A DNA stretch of 64,000 nt from Asaia bogorensis. GTDB lineage: Bacteria; Pseudomonadota; Alphaproteobacteria; Reyranellales; Reyranellaceae. Positions 49,909 to 57,099 of the stretch are shown here, in pieces. The notes beneath the pieces were generated by a model. The model searched no databases and was not told the DNA's origin. It saw only the letters and a list, made by a program, of their open reading frames with translations. A program made the translations under genes and the position numbers. Location of the stretch: NCBI GenBank assembly GCA_945889625.1, contig CAMDCE010000001.1, positions 1 through 64,000 of the forward strand, given 5' to 3'. Position 1 is the stretch's first letter. Every line of letters starts with the position of its first letter.

Positions 49909-50030
49909 CCTCCCTATTCTTATGGGGAGGTGTCGTCGTCTTACGACGACGGAGGGGTCATGACCTTCGACAGGCTCATGACCCCTCTGTCGCGGTATGA
50001 CCGCGACACCTCCCCAGAAGACTGGGGAGG
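49909..50030. repeat. Palindromic repeat, family A, inverted pair
   Basis: CCCTCCC-tattcttat-GGGGAGG, hairpin GTCGTCG-TCTTA-CGACGAC and GGAGGGGTCATGACC, then the mirror half with GTCGCGG-TATGA-CCGCGAC ending GACTGGGGAGG. It lies between the AtzE-like and AtzH-like genes, the third family-A pair in this operon. Confidence 0.82.
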
Positions 50031-50054
50031 AATAAGAATTGAGAGGTGAGCATC

Positions 50055-50459
50055 ATGGAAATCAACATCCCTTCGGTGGTCGCTGAAGTCACGGCCGCCT
50101 TCCAGCGCTACGAGACGGCGCTCAACACCAACGATGTCGCCACGCTCGACGAGCTGTTCTGGCAGAGCCCGCACACCCTGCGTTATGGCGTGGGCGAGCA
50201 GCTCTATGGCTACGACCAGATCGCGGCCTTCCGCGCCGGCCGTGATCCCGGCTTCGTCGCCACGCGCGACCTGCTGAAGCTCTGGATCGTCACCTACGGC
50301 CGCGACTTCGGCACCGCCAACTGCGAGTTCCGCCGCCATGGCGGAACGCGCAGCGGCCGGCAGAGCCACACCTGGATGCGCACCTCGGAGGGCTGGCGCA
50401 TCGTCACCGCCCATGTTTCCCTGCTGGGCGAAGCGACGGTGATGAAGCCCGCTACCTGA
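50055..50459 (+). CDS. AtzH/HpxZ-like protein (SnoaL/NTF2 fold, DUF3225)
   Basis: A 134-residue protein of the DUF3225 group found in cyanuric-acid (AtzH) and oxalurate (HpxZ) operons. It shows the NTF2-like pattern with [20 protein letters not shown] near the start, [18 protein letters not shown] in the middle and [19 protein letters not shown] at the end. The ATG at 50055 is preferred to a GTG three codons upstream because GAGAGG lies eight bases before it. Related AtzH acts as an auxiliary amidase or decarboxylase; its activity here is inference. Confidence 0.82.
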   Translation: MEINIPSVVAEVTAAFQRYETALNTNDVATLDELFWQSPHTLRYGVGEQLYGYDQIAAFRAGRDPGFVATRDLLKLWIVTYGRDFGTANCEFRRHGGTRSGRQSHTWMRTSEGWRIVTAHVSLLGEATVMKPAT

Positions 50460-50476
50460 GAAGAGCCAAGGGAAAT

Positions 50477-51454
50477 TTGAAACTTCTGTTGACCCATGTG
50501 CCGCTGGCTCGCCGGCAATATTATGGCGCGCGGGCGTTGGCTCGCCTGCACGAGCTGGTCGATGTCGTCCTGCATGAGGGCGACGCGCCGCTCGATCCGC
50601 AGGGTGTGATCGCGGCCGCAAAGAACGTCGACTTCATCATCGCCGATCGTACGACACCGGTGCCGGCCGAGATCTTCGCCGCCCTGCCGAAGCTCAAGGT
50701 CGTGATGCGAAGCGCTATCGACATCCGCAACATCGACGTCGCGGCGGCCTCGAAGGCGGGTGTCCTGGTGACCCATGCCGAGGCGGGGTTCGTGAAGTCG
50801 GTGGTCGAGTTGACGCTCGGTTTCCTGGTCGACCTCTCGCGGGGCATCTCGCGCGCTTCCTATCAATATCGCGAAGGCCACAAACCCGAGATCAAGGTCG
50901 GCCGCCAGTTGAGCGGCAGCACCGTCGGCATCATCGGCTACGGCCGCATCTCGCGTGATCTGGCGCCCGTGCTCGCAGCGCTCGGTATGAAGGTGCTGGT
51001 CTCCGATCCCTATGCCCAGGTCGACGACCGGCGCTTCACCAAGCGGCCGATGGAAGAGCTGCTGGCCGAGTCCGATTACGTGATCTGCCTAGCCATCGCC
51101 AACGAGGAGACCGAGAACCTGATGAATGCGGCGGCCTTCGCGCGCATGAAGCCCGATGCTTTCTTCATCAACATGTCGCGCGGCAACCTGGTGGACGAGG
51201 CGGCGCTCGCGAAGGTCCTGACCGAAAACCGTATCGCCGGTGCGGCCATGGACGTCGGCCGTGCGCCCGACCAGATGCCCTCGCCGGAACTTGCGCGGCT
51301 GACCAACGTTATCGCCACGCCCCATATCGGCGGCCTGACGCCGCCCGCCAGCGAAAGCCAGGCCCTGGATACGGTGCGCCAGGTCGAGGCGCTGGTGAAA
51401 GGCGAGATGCCGCCGGGCGCGGCGAACCCCAAGGATTGGACCCGACGTGTCTGA
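50477..51454 (+). CDS. D-2-hydroxyacid dehydrogenase family protein, altered active site
   Basis: A 325-residue NAD-binding protein of the D-isomer 2-hydroxyacid dehydrogenase family. The start is a TTG preceded by AAGGGA. The nucleotide loop is GIIGYGRISRD; catalytic Arg (SRGNLVDE) and His (PHIGG) are kept, but the glutamate that normally follows in LDVFExEP is missing (MDVGRAPDQ). The usual His-Glu relay is therefore broken, or another acid takes over. It lies 17 bp after the AtzH-like gene in the amidase operon, suggesting reduction or oxidation of a 2-keto or 2-hydroxy acid released there, such as from oxalurate-type substrates. Confidence 0.82.
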   Translation: MKLLLTHVPLARRQYYGARALARLHELVDVVLHEGDAPLDPQGVIAAAKNVDFIIADRTTPVPAEIFAALPKLKVVMRSAIDIRNIDVAAASKAGVLVTHAEAGFVKSVVELTLGFLVDLSRGISRASYQYREGHKPEIKVGRQLSGSTVGIIGYGRISRDLAPVLAALGMKVLVSDPYAQVDDRRFTKRPMEELLAESDYVICLAIANEETENLMNAAAFARMKPDAFFINMSRGNLVDEAALAKVLTENRIAGAAMDVGRAPDQMPSPELARLTNVIATPHIGGLTPPASESQALDTVRQVEALVKGEMPPGAANPKDWTRRV

Positions 51455-51638
51455 AATGTTGGCCAGCAAGACCGATCTCTTCGCCGCCCACGTCACCGAC
51501 GAGGACGTAGGTGACTACAGCGTCACCGAGGCCGGCTGGTACGCGCTCGATGACGGCGAAAACGTCGTGCTCGGCCCCTTCACCAGCCTCGCCGAATGCG
51601 AACGGGGCATCCAGGACAAGCTTCGCCCCGCCGGTTGA
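51447..51638 (+). CDS. Small conserved-looking protein of unknown function
   Basis: A 63-residue acidic protein that overlaps the end of the dehydrogenase gene by eight bases. The segment GWYALDDGENVVLGPFTSLAECERGI has the pattern of small bacterial proteins in which GPF-S-EEC follows an aromatic strand. A GTG at 51447 or the ATG at 51456 could be the start. The overlap suggests translational coupling and real expression. No signal peptide, membrane segment or known catalytic motif is seen. It is the last gene of the operon that begins at 42563. Confidence 0.6.
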   Translation: MSEMLASKTDLFAAHVTDEDVGDYSVTEAGWYALDDGENVVLGPFTSLAECERGIQDKLRPAG

Positions 51639-51659
51639 TGGCACTAGTGCAATTTTAGC

Positions 51660-51688
51660 TTGACAAATATTGCTTAATATGCAATATT
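51660..51688 (+). promoter_or_regulatory. AT-rich promoter-like site with overlapping inverted repeat
   Basis: TTGACA (51660-51665), 17 bases, AATATT (51683-51688). The inverted repeat AATATTGC-TTAATAT-GCAATATT (51666-51688) fills the spacer and -10, as an operator would. An ATG follows at 51694, but the frame from it soon runs antisense through the next gene and is not believed. A small RNA or a lost gene is possible. Confidence 0.5.
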
Positions 51689-51768
51689 GAAACATGTCGA
51701 AGTTGTTCGATGGGTCGCGCATTCTGCGGCGCGCGAAGAGTCATGGGCAGAAAGACGCGCGGGGATCG

Positions 51769-51840
51769 CCTCATGAGTCTCATGAGGATTGGCTTCCGAT
51801 GCAGTTGGAGCAGCATTTCAGGCCGATCCTCATGAGGATC
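51769..51840. repeat. Group of TCATGA-centred palindromes
   Basis: CCTCATGAG-T-CTCATGAGG (51769-51787) and GATCCTCATGAGGATC (51825-51840), a perfect 16-bp palindrome. The same CCTCATGAGG core is used in both. They lie 24-96 bases beyond the stop codon of the minus-strand dehydrogenase and downstream of the promoter-like site at 51660; their role is unknown. Confidence 0.55.
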
Positions 51841-51864
51841 GATTTTTCGAAAGACGGCAACCGC

Positions 51865-52911
51865 TCAGTTACCCGGCCCGCGTTCCATCGAATAAGGCTG
51901 CCAGCGCACCAGTTTGGATTTCTCCAGCACCGCCGGATTGACGCAGGCGCGCGGCCACTTGCCGCCCAGCACCAGCGCCATCTCGGCGCCGACCCGGCGC
52001 TTGCGCGCGGTGTCGAAGCGGTTGGACGCTGAGGCCACGTGCGCGGTCAGGATGACGTTGTCCATGCCGAGCATCGGGTTGTTGTTGCCAATCGGCTCGA
52101 CTTCCATGACGTCGAGGCCGGCGCCGGCGATCCAGCCTTCCTGCAGCGCCTTGATTAACGCCCCTTCGTCGACCGTCGAGCCGCGGCCGGTGTTCACGAA
52201 CAGCGCCGTCTTTTTCATCTTCTTGAAGTGCTGCTCCTTCATCAGGTGATGGGCGTCCTTGGTGCCGGGCGCGTGCATGGAGATGATGTCGGAACGCTGC
52301 AGCAGCTCGTCGTAGCCGACCGGCTGCACGCCGTAGTCGCTCATCACCAGCTCCTCGATGTAGGGATCGTAGGCCAGCATCTGGAAGCCGAAGGGCGCGG
52401 CCCGCTTGGAGACGGCGCGCGCGACGTGGCCGAACGAGATGAAGCCCAGCGTCATGCCCATCAGCCGCGGGTATTGATAGAGCTGCGGCCGCGCCTTGGC
52501 CCAGTCGCCCTTGCGCACCATGCGGTCCTGCTCGACCAGCCGGCGCCAGCTCGCCAGGATCAGGGTCATGGCGTGGTCGGCCACTTCCTCGATGAAGGTG
52601 TCGGGGCAGTTGGTGACGGGAATGCCGAGCGCGGTCGCTGCATCGACGTCCACCGAATCGACGCCGACGCTGGCCAGCGACACCACCTTCAGCTTCTTGC
52701 CCGCCTGAATCACCTTGGCGGTGATGCGCGGCCGGCCCTTGCCGTAGATCGCGTCGGCATCGACGGCGGCGGCTGCGAGTTCATCCTCGCCGCCTTTCAC
52801 CTCGACGATCTCCGCGCCGATGGCGGCCAGCGCCTCCATCTCCAGCGAATGGTCCGCTCCGGGTACGCCGGTGCCCGGGCCAGCCGTCGTCACGATCTTG
52901 AATTTCGCCAC
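51865..52911 (-). CDS. D-2-hydroxyacid dehydrogenase/phosphoglycerate dehydrogenase-like protein
   Basis: A 348-residue member of the D-isomer 2-hydroxyacid dehydrogenase family. The nucleotide loop is GFISFGHVARAV, in place of the usual GxGxxG; catalytic Arg (NTGRGSTVDE), Glu (LDVMEVEP) and His (LTAHVAS) are present. It starts at a GTG with GGAGACAACAG before it; a longer frame from 53085 has no support. It is divergent from pcaH. This subtype is often found among catabolic genes, and its substrate is unknown. Paralogous in fold to the altered dehydrogenase at 50477-51454. Confidence 0.85.
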   Translation of the reverse strand: MAKFKIVTTAGPGTGVPGADHSLEMEALAAIGAEIVEVKGGEDELAAAAVDADAIYGKGRPRITAKVIQAGKKLKVVSLASVGVDSVDVDAATALGIPVTNCPDTFIEEVADHAMTLILASWRRLVEQDRMVRKGDWAKARPQLYQYPRLMGMTLGFISFGHVARAVSKRAAPFGFQMLAYDPYIEELVMSDYGVQPVGYDELLQRSDIISMHAPGTKDAHHLMKEQHFKKMKKTALFVNTGRGSTVDEGALIKALQEGWIAGAGLDVMEVEPIGNNNPMLGMDNVILTAHVASASNRFDTARKRRVGAEMALVLGGKWPRACVNPAVLEKSKLVRWQPYSMERGPGN

Positions 52912-52937
52912 CTGTTGTCTCCTCCGCTCGATTGAAG

Positions 52938-53033
52938 GCACTCTAGCGCATTCCGGGCCCCGGCCAACCACGGTGAAAGCCTTCGCCGACCACTTCACCC
53001 GGTGTGTGCCGCTTGAGCTTCGCGCTAGAGTGC
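52938..53033. repeat. CTAG-bounded inverted repeat in the pcaH upstream region
   Basis: GCACTCTAGCGC (52938-52949) and GCGCTAGAGTGC (53022-53033) are perfect inverse copies with 72 bases between. CTAG occurs in both arms, as in the two family-F elements. The inner part has a weaker stem (GGTGAAAG/CTTCACC-like). It lies between divergent start codons. Confidence 0.6.
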
Positions 53034-53083
53034 GTTCAACTCGGGATGACACTCTCCTCTTGGCAAGAACGCGTGCAAAGACC

Positions 53084-53782
53084 ATGACCCAGGATCTCTA
53101 CCGCCGTCCCGCAACTGGCCAGCATCCGCCCAACCGCTTCGACGCCTACAAGTCGACGGTCGGCCGCTCGCCGCGGCTGCCCGCGGTCGTGCTGCCGCAG
53201 ACCCTGTCGGAGATCACCGGGCCGCTGGCGGCGAGCGAACGGCTCGATGCCACGGAGAACGACCTGACGCGCCAGCGCATGGGCGCGCCGTTGGGCGAAC
53301 GCATCATCGTGCACGGCCGCGTATTGGACGAGAACGGCAAGGCGGTGCCCAACGCGCTGGTCGAGATCTGGCAGTGCAATGCCGCCGGCCGCTATCACCA
53401 CCCCGGCGACCAGCACGACGCGCCGCTCGATCCCAATTTCTACGGCGGCGGCCGGGCGCGGGCCGATGCCGACGGCGGCTACAAGTTCATCACCGTCAAG
53501 CCCGGCGCCTATCCCTGGGGCAACCACAAGAACGCCTGGCGACCGGCGCACATCCATTTTTCGCTGTTAGGCCCGGCCTTCGCCACGCGCCTGATCACCC
53601 AGATGTATTTCCCCAACGATCCGGTGCTGGCCTACGACCCGATCTACCATTCGGTGCCCGAAGGCGCGCGCGAGCGCCTGCAGGCGGCGTTCGACATGGA
53701 GGCGACGCAGCCGGAATGGGCGTTGGCCTACCGCTTCGACATCGTGCTGCGCGGCCGCAACGCGACCCCCTTCGAATCATGA
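53084..53782 (+). CDS. pcaH: Protocatechuate 3,4-dioxygenase beta subunit
   Basis: A 232-residue intradiol dioxygenase beta subunit, which opens protocatechuate to 3-carboxy-cis,cis-muconate. The Fe(III) ligands are Tyr104 (GRYHH), Tyr143 (GAYPW), His156 and His158 (RPAHIHF), all present. The ATG at 53084 gives the normal family length; an upstream frame from 52820 overlaps the divergent dehydrogenase. The alpha subunit follows 15 bp later and pcaB after that, so it heads a pcaHGB unit. No PcaQ-type regulator gene is beside it. Confidence 0.95.
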   Translation: MTQDLYRRPATGQHPPNRFDAYKSTVGRSPRLPAVVLPQTLSEITGPLAASERLDATENDLTRQRMGAPLGERIIVHGRVLDENGKAVPNALVEIWQCNAAGRYHHPGDQHDAPLDPNFYGGGRARADADGGYKFITVKPGAYPWGNHKNAWRPAHIHFSLLGPAFATRLITQMYFPNDPVLAYDPIYHSVPEGARERLQAAFDMEATQPEWALAYRFDIVLRGRNATPFES

Positions 53783-53797
53783 ACGTGGAAGACAAGC

Positions 53798-54361
53798 ATG
53801 GCTGACGGCCTCACGCCTTCGCAGACCATCGGGCCGTTCTACTGGGGCACCCTGGTCAGTGCCTATCGCGCCGACCTCGCGCCGCCGGGTGTCGCCGGCG
53901 AACGCATCGAACTCGTGCTCACCCTGCACGATGTCGAGGGCAAGGTGATCCCCGACGGGTTGCTCGAGATCTGGCAGGCCAACAGCCACGGCCGCTACAA
54001 CCATCCCGAGGACCGCCGCAACCTGCCGCTCGACTCGGGCTTCGAAGGCTTCGGGCGTGCCTCGACGGATACGAAAGGCGAGGCGCATTTTAGCACGGTG
54101 AAGCCCGGCCGCGTGCCGTGGCCCGAGGGCGGCATGCAGGCGCCTCACATCAATATCTCCATCTTCGCCCGTGGCGTGCTCAATCGCCTGGCGACGCGGC
54201 TCTACTTCGACGGCGACGCAGCGCTGGGCGACGATCCGGTACTGAAGCGCATCGAGCCGGTGCGGCGTGCGACGCTTCTGGCCAAGCGCGATTCCAAGGG
54301 ACTGTGGCGCCTGCCGATCCACCTCGGCGGCGCGCACGAGACCGTCTTCTTCGACTGCTGA
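53798..54361 (+). CDS. pcaG: Protocatechuate 3,4-dioxygenase alpha subunit
   Basis: A 187-residue alpha subunit that pairs with PcaH and shapes the substrate pocket. It starts MADGLTPSQTIGPFYWG, typical of PcaG, and has IWQANSHGRYNHPEDRR in the place of the beta-subunit iron loop without a complete ligand set. It ends four bases before pcaB. The paralogous relation to PcaH is evident from the shared LLEIWQ-GRYNHP core. Confidence 0.94.
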   Translation: MADGLTPSQTIGPFYWGTLVSAYRADLAPPGVAGERIELVLTLHDVEGKVIPDGLLEIWQANSHGRYNHPEDRRNLPLDSGFEGFGRASTDTKGEAHFSTVKPGRVPWPEGGMQAPHINISIFARGVLNRLATRLYFDGDAALGDDPVLKRIEPVRRATLLAKRDSKGLWRLPIHLGGAHETVFFDC

Positions 54362-54365
54362 AGCC

Positions 54366-55667
54366 ATGGCCGGCCGTCTGGTCACCGCGCTCGGCGCGTC
54401 GGCGTTGGCGGCGGAAGCCTTCTCCGATGTCGCCACCCTGCGCCACATGCTGCGCTTTGAGGCAGCACTCGCGCACGCCGCGGCCGCGGCCGGTCTGATC
54501 CCCAGGAAGTACGCACCGATCATCGCCAAGGCCTGCGATCCGGCGCTCTACGATCCGCCACAGCTCGCCGAGGCGGCCCGCCGCTCGGCCACGCTTACCG
54601 TGCCGCTAGTGAAGGCGCTCACCGAAGAGGTTGCCAAGCGCGACGTCGAGGCCGCGGCTTACGTCCATTGGGGCGCCACCAGCCAGGACGTGCTGGACAC
54701 CGCGATGGTCCTGCAGCTCGGCGAGGCGCTGCCGCCGCTCTTGAAGGATCTCGACGGCATCGTGGCGTCGTTCGCGGCGCTCGCCAAGAAACATCGGGCG
54801 ACGCCGATGCTCGGCCGCACGCTGCTGCAGCCCGCGACGCCGCTGGCGCTCGGCCAGAAGATCGCCGGCTGGGCGTCGGACATCGACCGTGCGGCGCGCC
54901 GGCTCAAGGCGAGCTTCGCCGAAACCCAGATCGTGCAGTTCGGCGGCGCCTCGGGCTCGCTCAGCGCCCTCGGCCCCAAGGCCGAGGAGGTGATGACGGC
55001 GCTGGCCAAGCAGCTCGGCCTCGGCCTGCCGCCGGCGCCCTGGTTCACGCAGCGGGTGCGCGTGGCAGCTTTCGCGCAGGATGCCGCGCTGGTCGTCGGC
55101 GCGTGCGCCAAGGCCGCGCGCGACATCTCGCTGATGATGCAGGCCGAGGTCGGCGAGGCCGCCGAGCCGTCCGGCCCCGGCCGCGGCGGCTCGTCGACCA
55201 TGCCGCACAAGCGCAATCCCGTGGGCGCTGCATTGATCCTCGCCGCCGCCCATCGCGCGCCGATGATGGCCGCAGTGATCGTCTCGGCGATGCCGCAGGA
55301 GCACGAGCGCGCACTGGGCGGCTGGCAGGCCGAATGGCCGACGCTTGCCGCCCTTGTCGAGATGCTGGGTTCGGCGGTGCAGGCGATGACCGAAGTGGCG
55401 CCGGGCCTGGCGATCGACGCCGATGCGATGCAGGCCAATATGGACGCAACCGACGGCGCCGTGCTGGCCGAGCGCGCGACCTTCCTGCTCGCCGAAAAGA
55501 TGGGCAAGCAGAAGGCCGGCGCGCTGGTCGAGGCGGCGCTGGCCAAAGGTGGCTCGTTCGTCGAGGCGCTGGGCCAGCTCGAGAAGGAGCTGGCCGACGA
55601 GGCGGCGCTGCTCGGCTATTCGCCCAAGTTCGTCGATCGTCTGCTGGCCGACCTCAGGCGCAAGTGA
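54366..55667 (+). CDS. pcaB: 3-carboxy-cis,cis-muconate cycloisomerase
   Basis: A 433-residue fumarase/aspartase-fold enzyme that lactonises 3-carboxymuconate in the beta-ketoadipate pathway. GGSSTMPHKRNPVGA near residues 277-291 is the flexible signature loop with the catalytic Ser, and YVHWGATSQDVLDTAM near 97-112 supplies the other conserved region. The next enzymes (PcaC, PcaD, PcaIJ, PcaF) are not in the window except for the unrelated CMD-family gene at the left edge. The stop codon abuts the stop of the convergent gene with no base between. Confidence 0.94.
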   Translation: MAGRLVTALGASALAAEAFSDVATLRHMLRFEAALAHAAAAAGLIPRKYAPIIAKACDPALYDPPQLAEAARRSATLTVPLVKALTEEVAKRDVEAAAYVHWGATSQDVLDTAMVLQLGEALPPLLKDLDGIVASFAALAKKHRATPMLGRTLLQPATPLALGQKIAGWASDIDRAARRLKASFAETQIVQFGGASGSLSALGPKAEEVMTALAKQLGLGLPPAPWFTQRVRVAAFAQDAALVVGACAKAARDISLMMQAEVGEAAEPSGPGRGGSSTMPHKRNPVGAALILAAAHRAPMMAAVIVSAMPQEHERALGGWQAEWPTLAALVEMLGSAVQAMTEVAPGLAIDADAMQANMDATDGAVLAERATFLLAEKMGKQKAGALVEAALAKGGSFVEALGQLEKELADEAALLGYSPKFVDRLLADLRRK

Positions 55668-56879
55668 CTAGCCCGGCGCCGCGCCCTGGGTGCTGACATA
55701 GACCGCATAGAGCGACTGGCTGGCGGCCATGAACAGCCGGTTGCGCTTGGGTCCGCCGAAACAGATGTTGCCGCAGACCTCGGGCAGGCGGATGCGGCCG
55801 AGCAGCTTGCCGTCCGGCGTCCACACCGTGACGCCGCTGTAGCCCAGCGCGCGGCCGGCATTGCTCGAGCACCACAGGTTGCCGTTCACATCGGCGCGCA
55901 CGCCGTCGGGGCCGCACTTGATGCCGTCGACCATGAAGTCGGAGAAGACCTTGCCGTTGGCGGGCTTGTTGTCGGCGCCGACATCGAACACATGCATGTC
56001 GCCCTTGCCGCCCGGTCCGGTGTCGCCCGGGCCCTTGCCGGTGCTGACGACGTAGAGCTTCTTGTAGTCGGGCGAAAAGCAGAGACCGTTGGGATCGGGC
56101 ACCTGATCCTCGGTGACCACGAGATCGACCCTCCCGCCGGGATCGATACGGTAGCAGCTGGTCGGCAGTTCGCGCTTCATCGTGCCCATGCCCGGCGGCT
56201 GGCCGAGCATGGGCTTCAGCCGGCCGGCGGCATTGCTCGGGCCCCCGGCGGCGTCGGGCGCACCCTCGTAGAGCTGGCCGCCATAGGGCGGATCGGTGAA
56301 CCAGTAGCTGCCGTCGGGATGCGGCACCACGTCGTTGGGCGAGTTCAGCCGCTTGCCGTTGTAGTTGTCGGCCAGCACCGTGGCCGAGCCGTCGAGCTCG
56401 TAGCGCACCACGCGCCGCGTCAGGTGCTCGCAGGACAGTTGCCGTCCCTGGAAGTCGAAGGCGTTGCCGTTGCTGTTGTTCGAGGGCAGGCGGAACACGC
56501 TCACGCGGCCGTCGTCCTCCAGCCAGCGGAGCTGGCGGTTGTTGGGGATGTCGCTCCACAGGAGATAGCGGCCCTGTGCGTTCCACGCCGGGCCTTCCGA
56601 CCACAGCGCGCCGGTCCACAGGCGGACGATGGCGGCGTTGGGCTGGGTGATGCCGTTGAACGCCGGGTCGACGGTGATCATGTCGGGATCGCGGAAGTAG
56701 GTCGTCGGCGCGCCGTTCGGGCTGAAATCGCGCGGCGGGTTGGTGATCGTGCTGGGCGGCCCCGGCGGCGTTGCCGGGGCCTGGGCGAGGGCGACGGCCG
56801 GCGCCAGGGCGACGGCACCGATGCCGGCGGCGATCAGGCCGCGACGTGACAAATCGTGCGAGCGGGCTTGCTGCGTCAT
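55668..56879 (-). CDS. SMP-30/gluconolactonase family protein, Tat-exported
   Basis: A 403-residue beta-propeller lactonase-like protein. SRRGLIAAGIGAVALAPAVA at residues 11-30 is a twin-arginine signal ending at AQA, so it acts in the periplasm. Metal-binding positions are Glu in LWSEGPAWN, Asn in NSPNDVV, Asn in DPNGLCFS and Asp in CGPDGVRADVNG. GGAGGAAC precedes the ATG at 56879. It would hydrolyse a sugar lactone or aromatic lactone; the neighbouring pca genes make a lactone of aromatic breakdown conceivable, but this is weak. Confidence 0.87.
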   Translation of the reverse strand: MTQQARSHDLSRRGLIAAGIGAVALAPAVALAQAPATPPGPPSTITNPPRDFSPNGAPTTYFRDPDMITVDPAFNGITQPNAAIVRLWTGALWSEGPAWNAQGRYLLWSDIPNNRQLRWLEDDGRVSVFRLPSNNSNGNAFDFQGRQLSCEHLTRRVVRYELDGSATVLADNYNGKRLNSPNDVVPHPDGSYWFTDPPYGGQLYEGAPDAAGGPSNAAGRLKPMLGQPPGMGTMKRELPTSCYRIDPGGRVDLVVTEDQVPDPNGLCFSPDYKKLYVVSTGKGPGDTGPGGKGDMHVFDVGADNKPANGKVFSDFMVDGIKCGPDGVRADVNGNLWCSSNAGRALGYSGVTVWTPDGKLLGRIRLPEVCGNICFGGPKRNRLFMAASQSLYAVYVSTQGAAPG

Positions 56880-56932
56880 GATGTTCCTCCGATGCATTCA
56901 TTTCTTACGCGACGGGGACAACGCGACTCTAC

Positions 56933-57030
56933 AGCGCGATGACTTTTGCTTCGGCCGTCGGCCCGGCTCCCGCAGCGAAGCGGCGCACGTGCCGGGCCGA
57001 CGGCGTGATTCGAGCGAAAGTCATCGCGCT
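56933..57030. repeat. Palindromic repeat, family D, copy 2
   Basis: 98 bp, same ends as copy 1 at 20005-20102 (AGCGCGATGACTTT and AAAGTCATCGCGCT) with five base differences by eye. It lies between the SMP-30 gene start and the end of greB, and is followed by TTTT, which gives it some terminator character for a plus-strand transcript. Confidence 0.8.
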
Positions 57031-57099
57031 TTTGGCAGCGGAAAGGCTAGGCCCGCGCGATGCGGGGCGGCAACGTGCGCAAACGCACCTCTGACAGGC

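Noticed and set aside
9931..50030. Family-A repeats considered as CRISPR units
   Set aside because: They are dispersed singly or as inverted pairs, not in regular arrays with spacers, and no cas gene is present.
51694..52032. Open frame following the AT-rich promoter-like site
   Set aside because: Its first 60 residues match no known pattern and the rest is antisense to the end of the dehydrogenase gene; kept only as a possible transcript.
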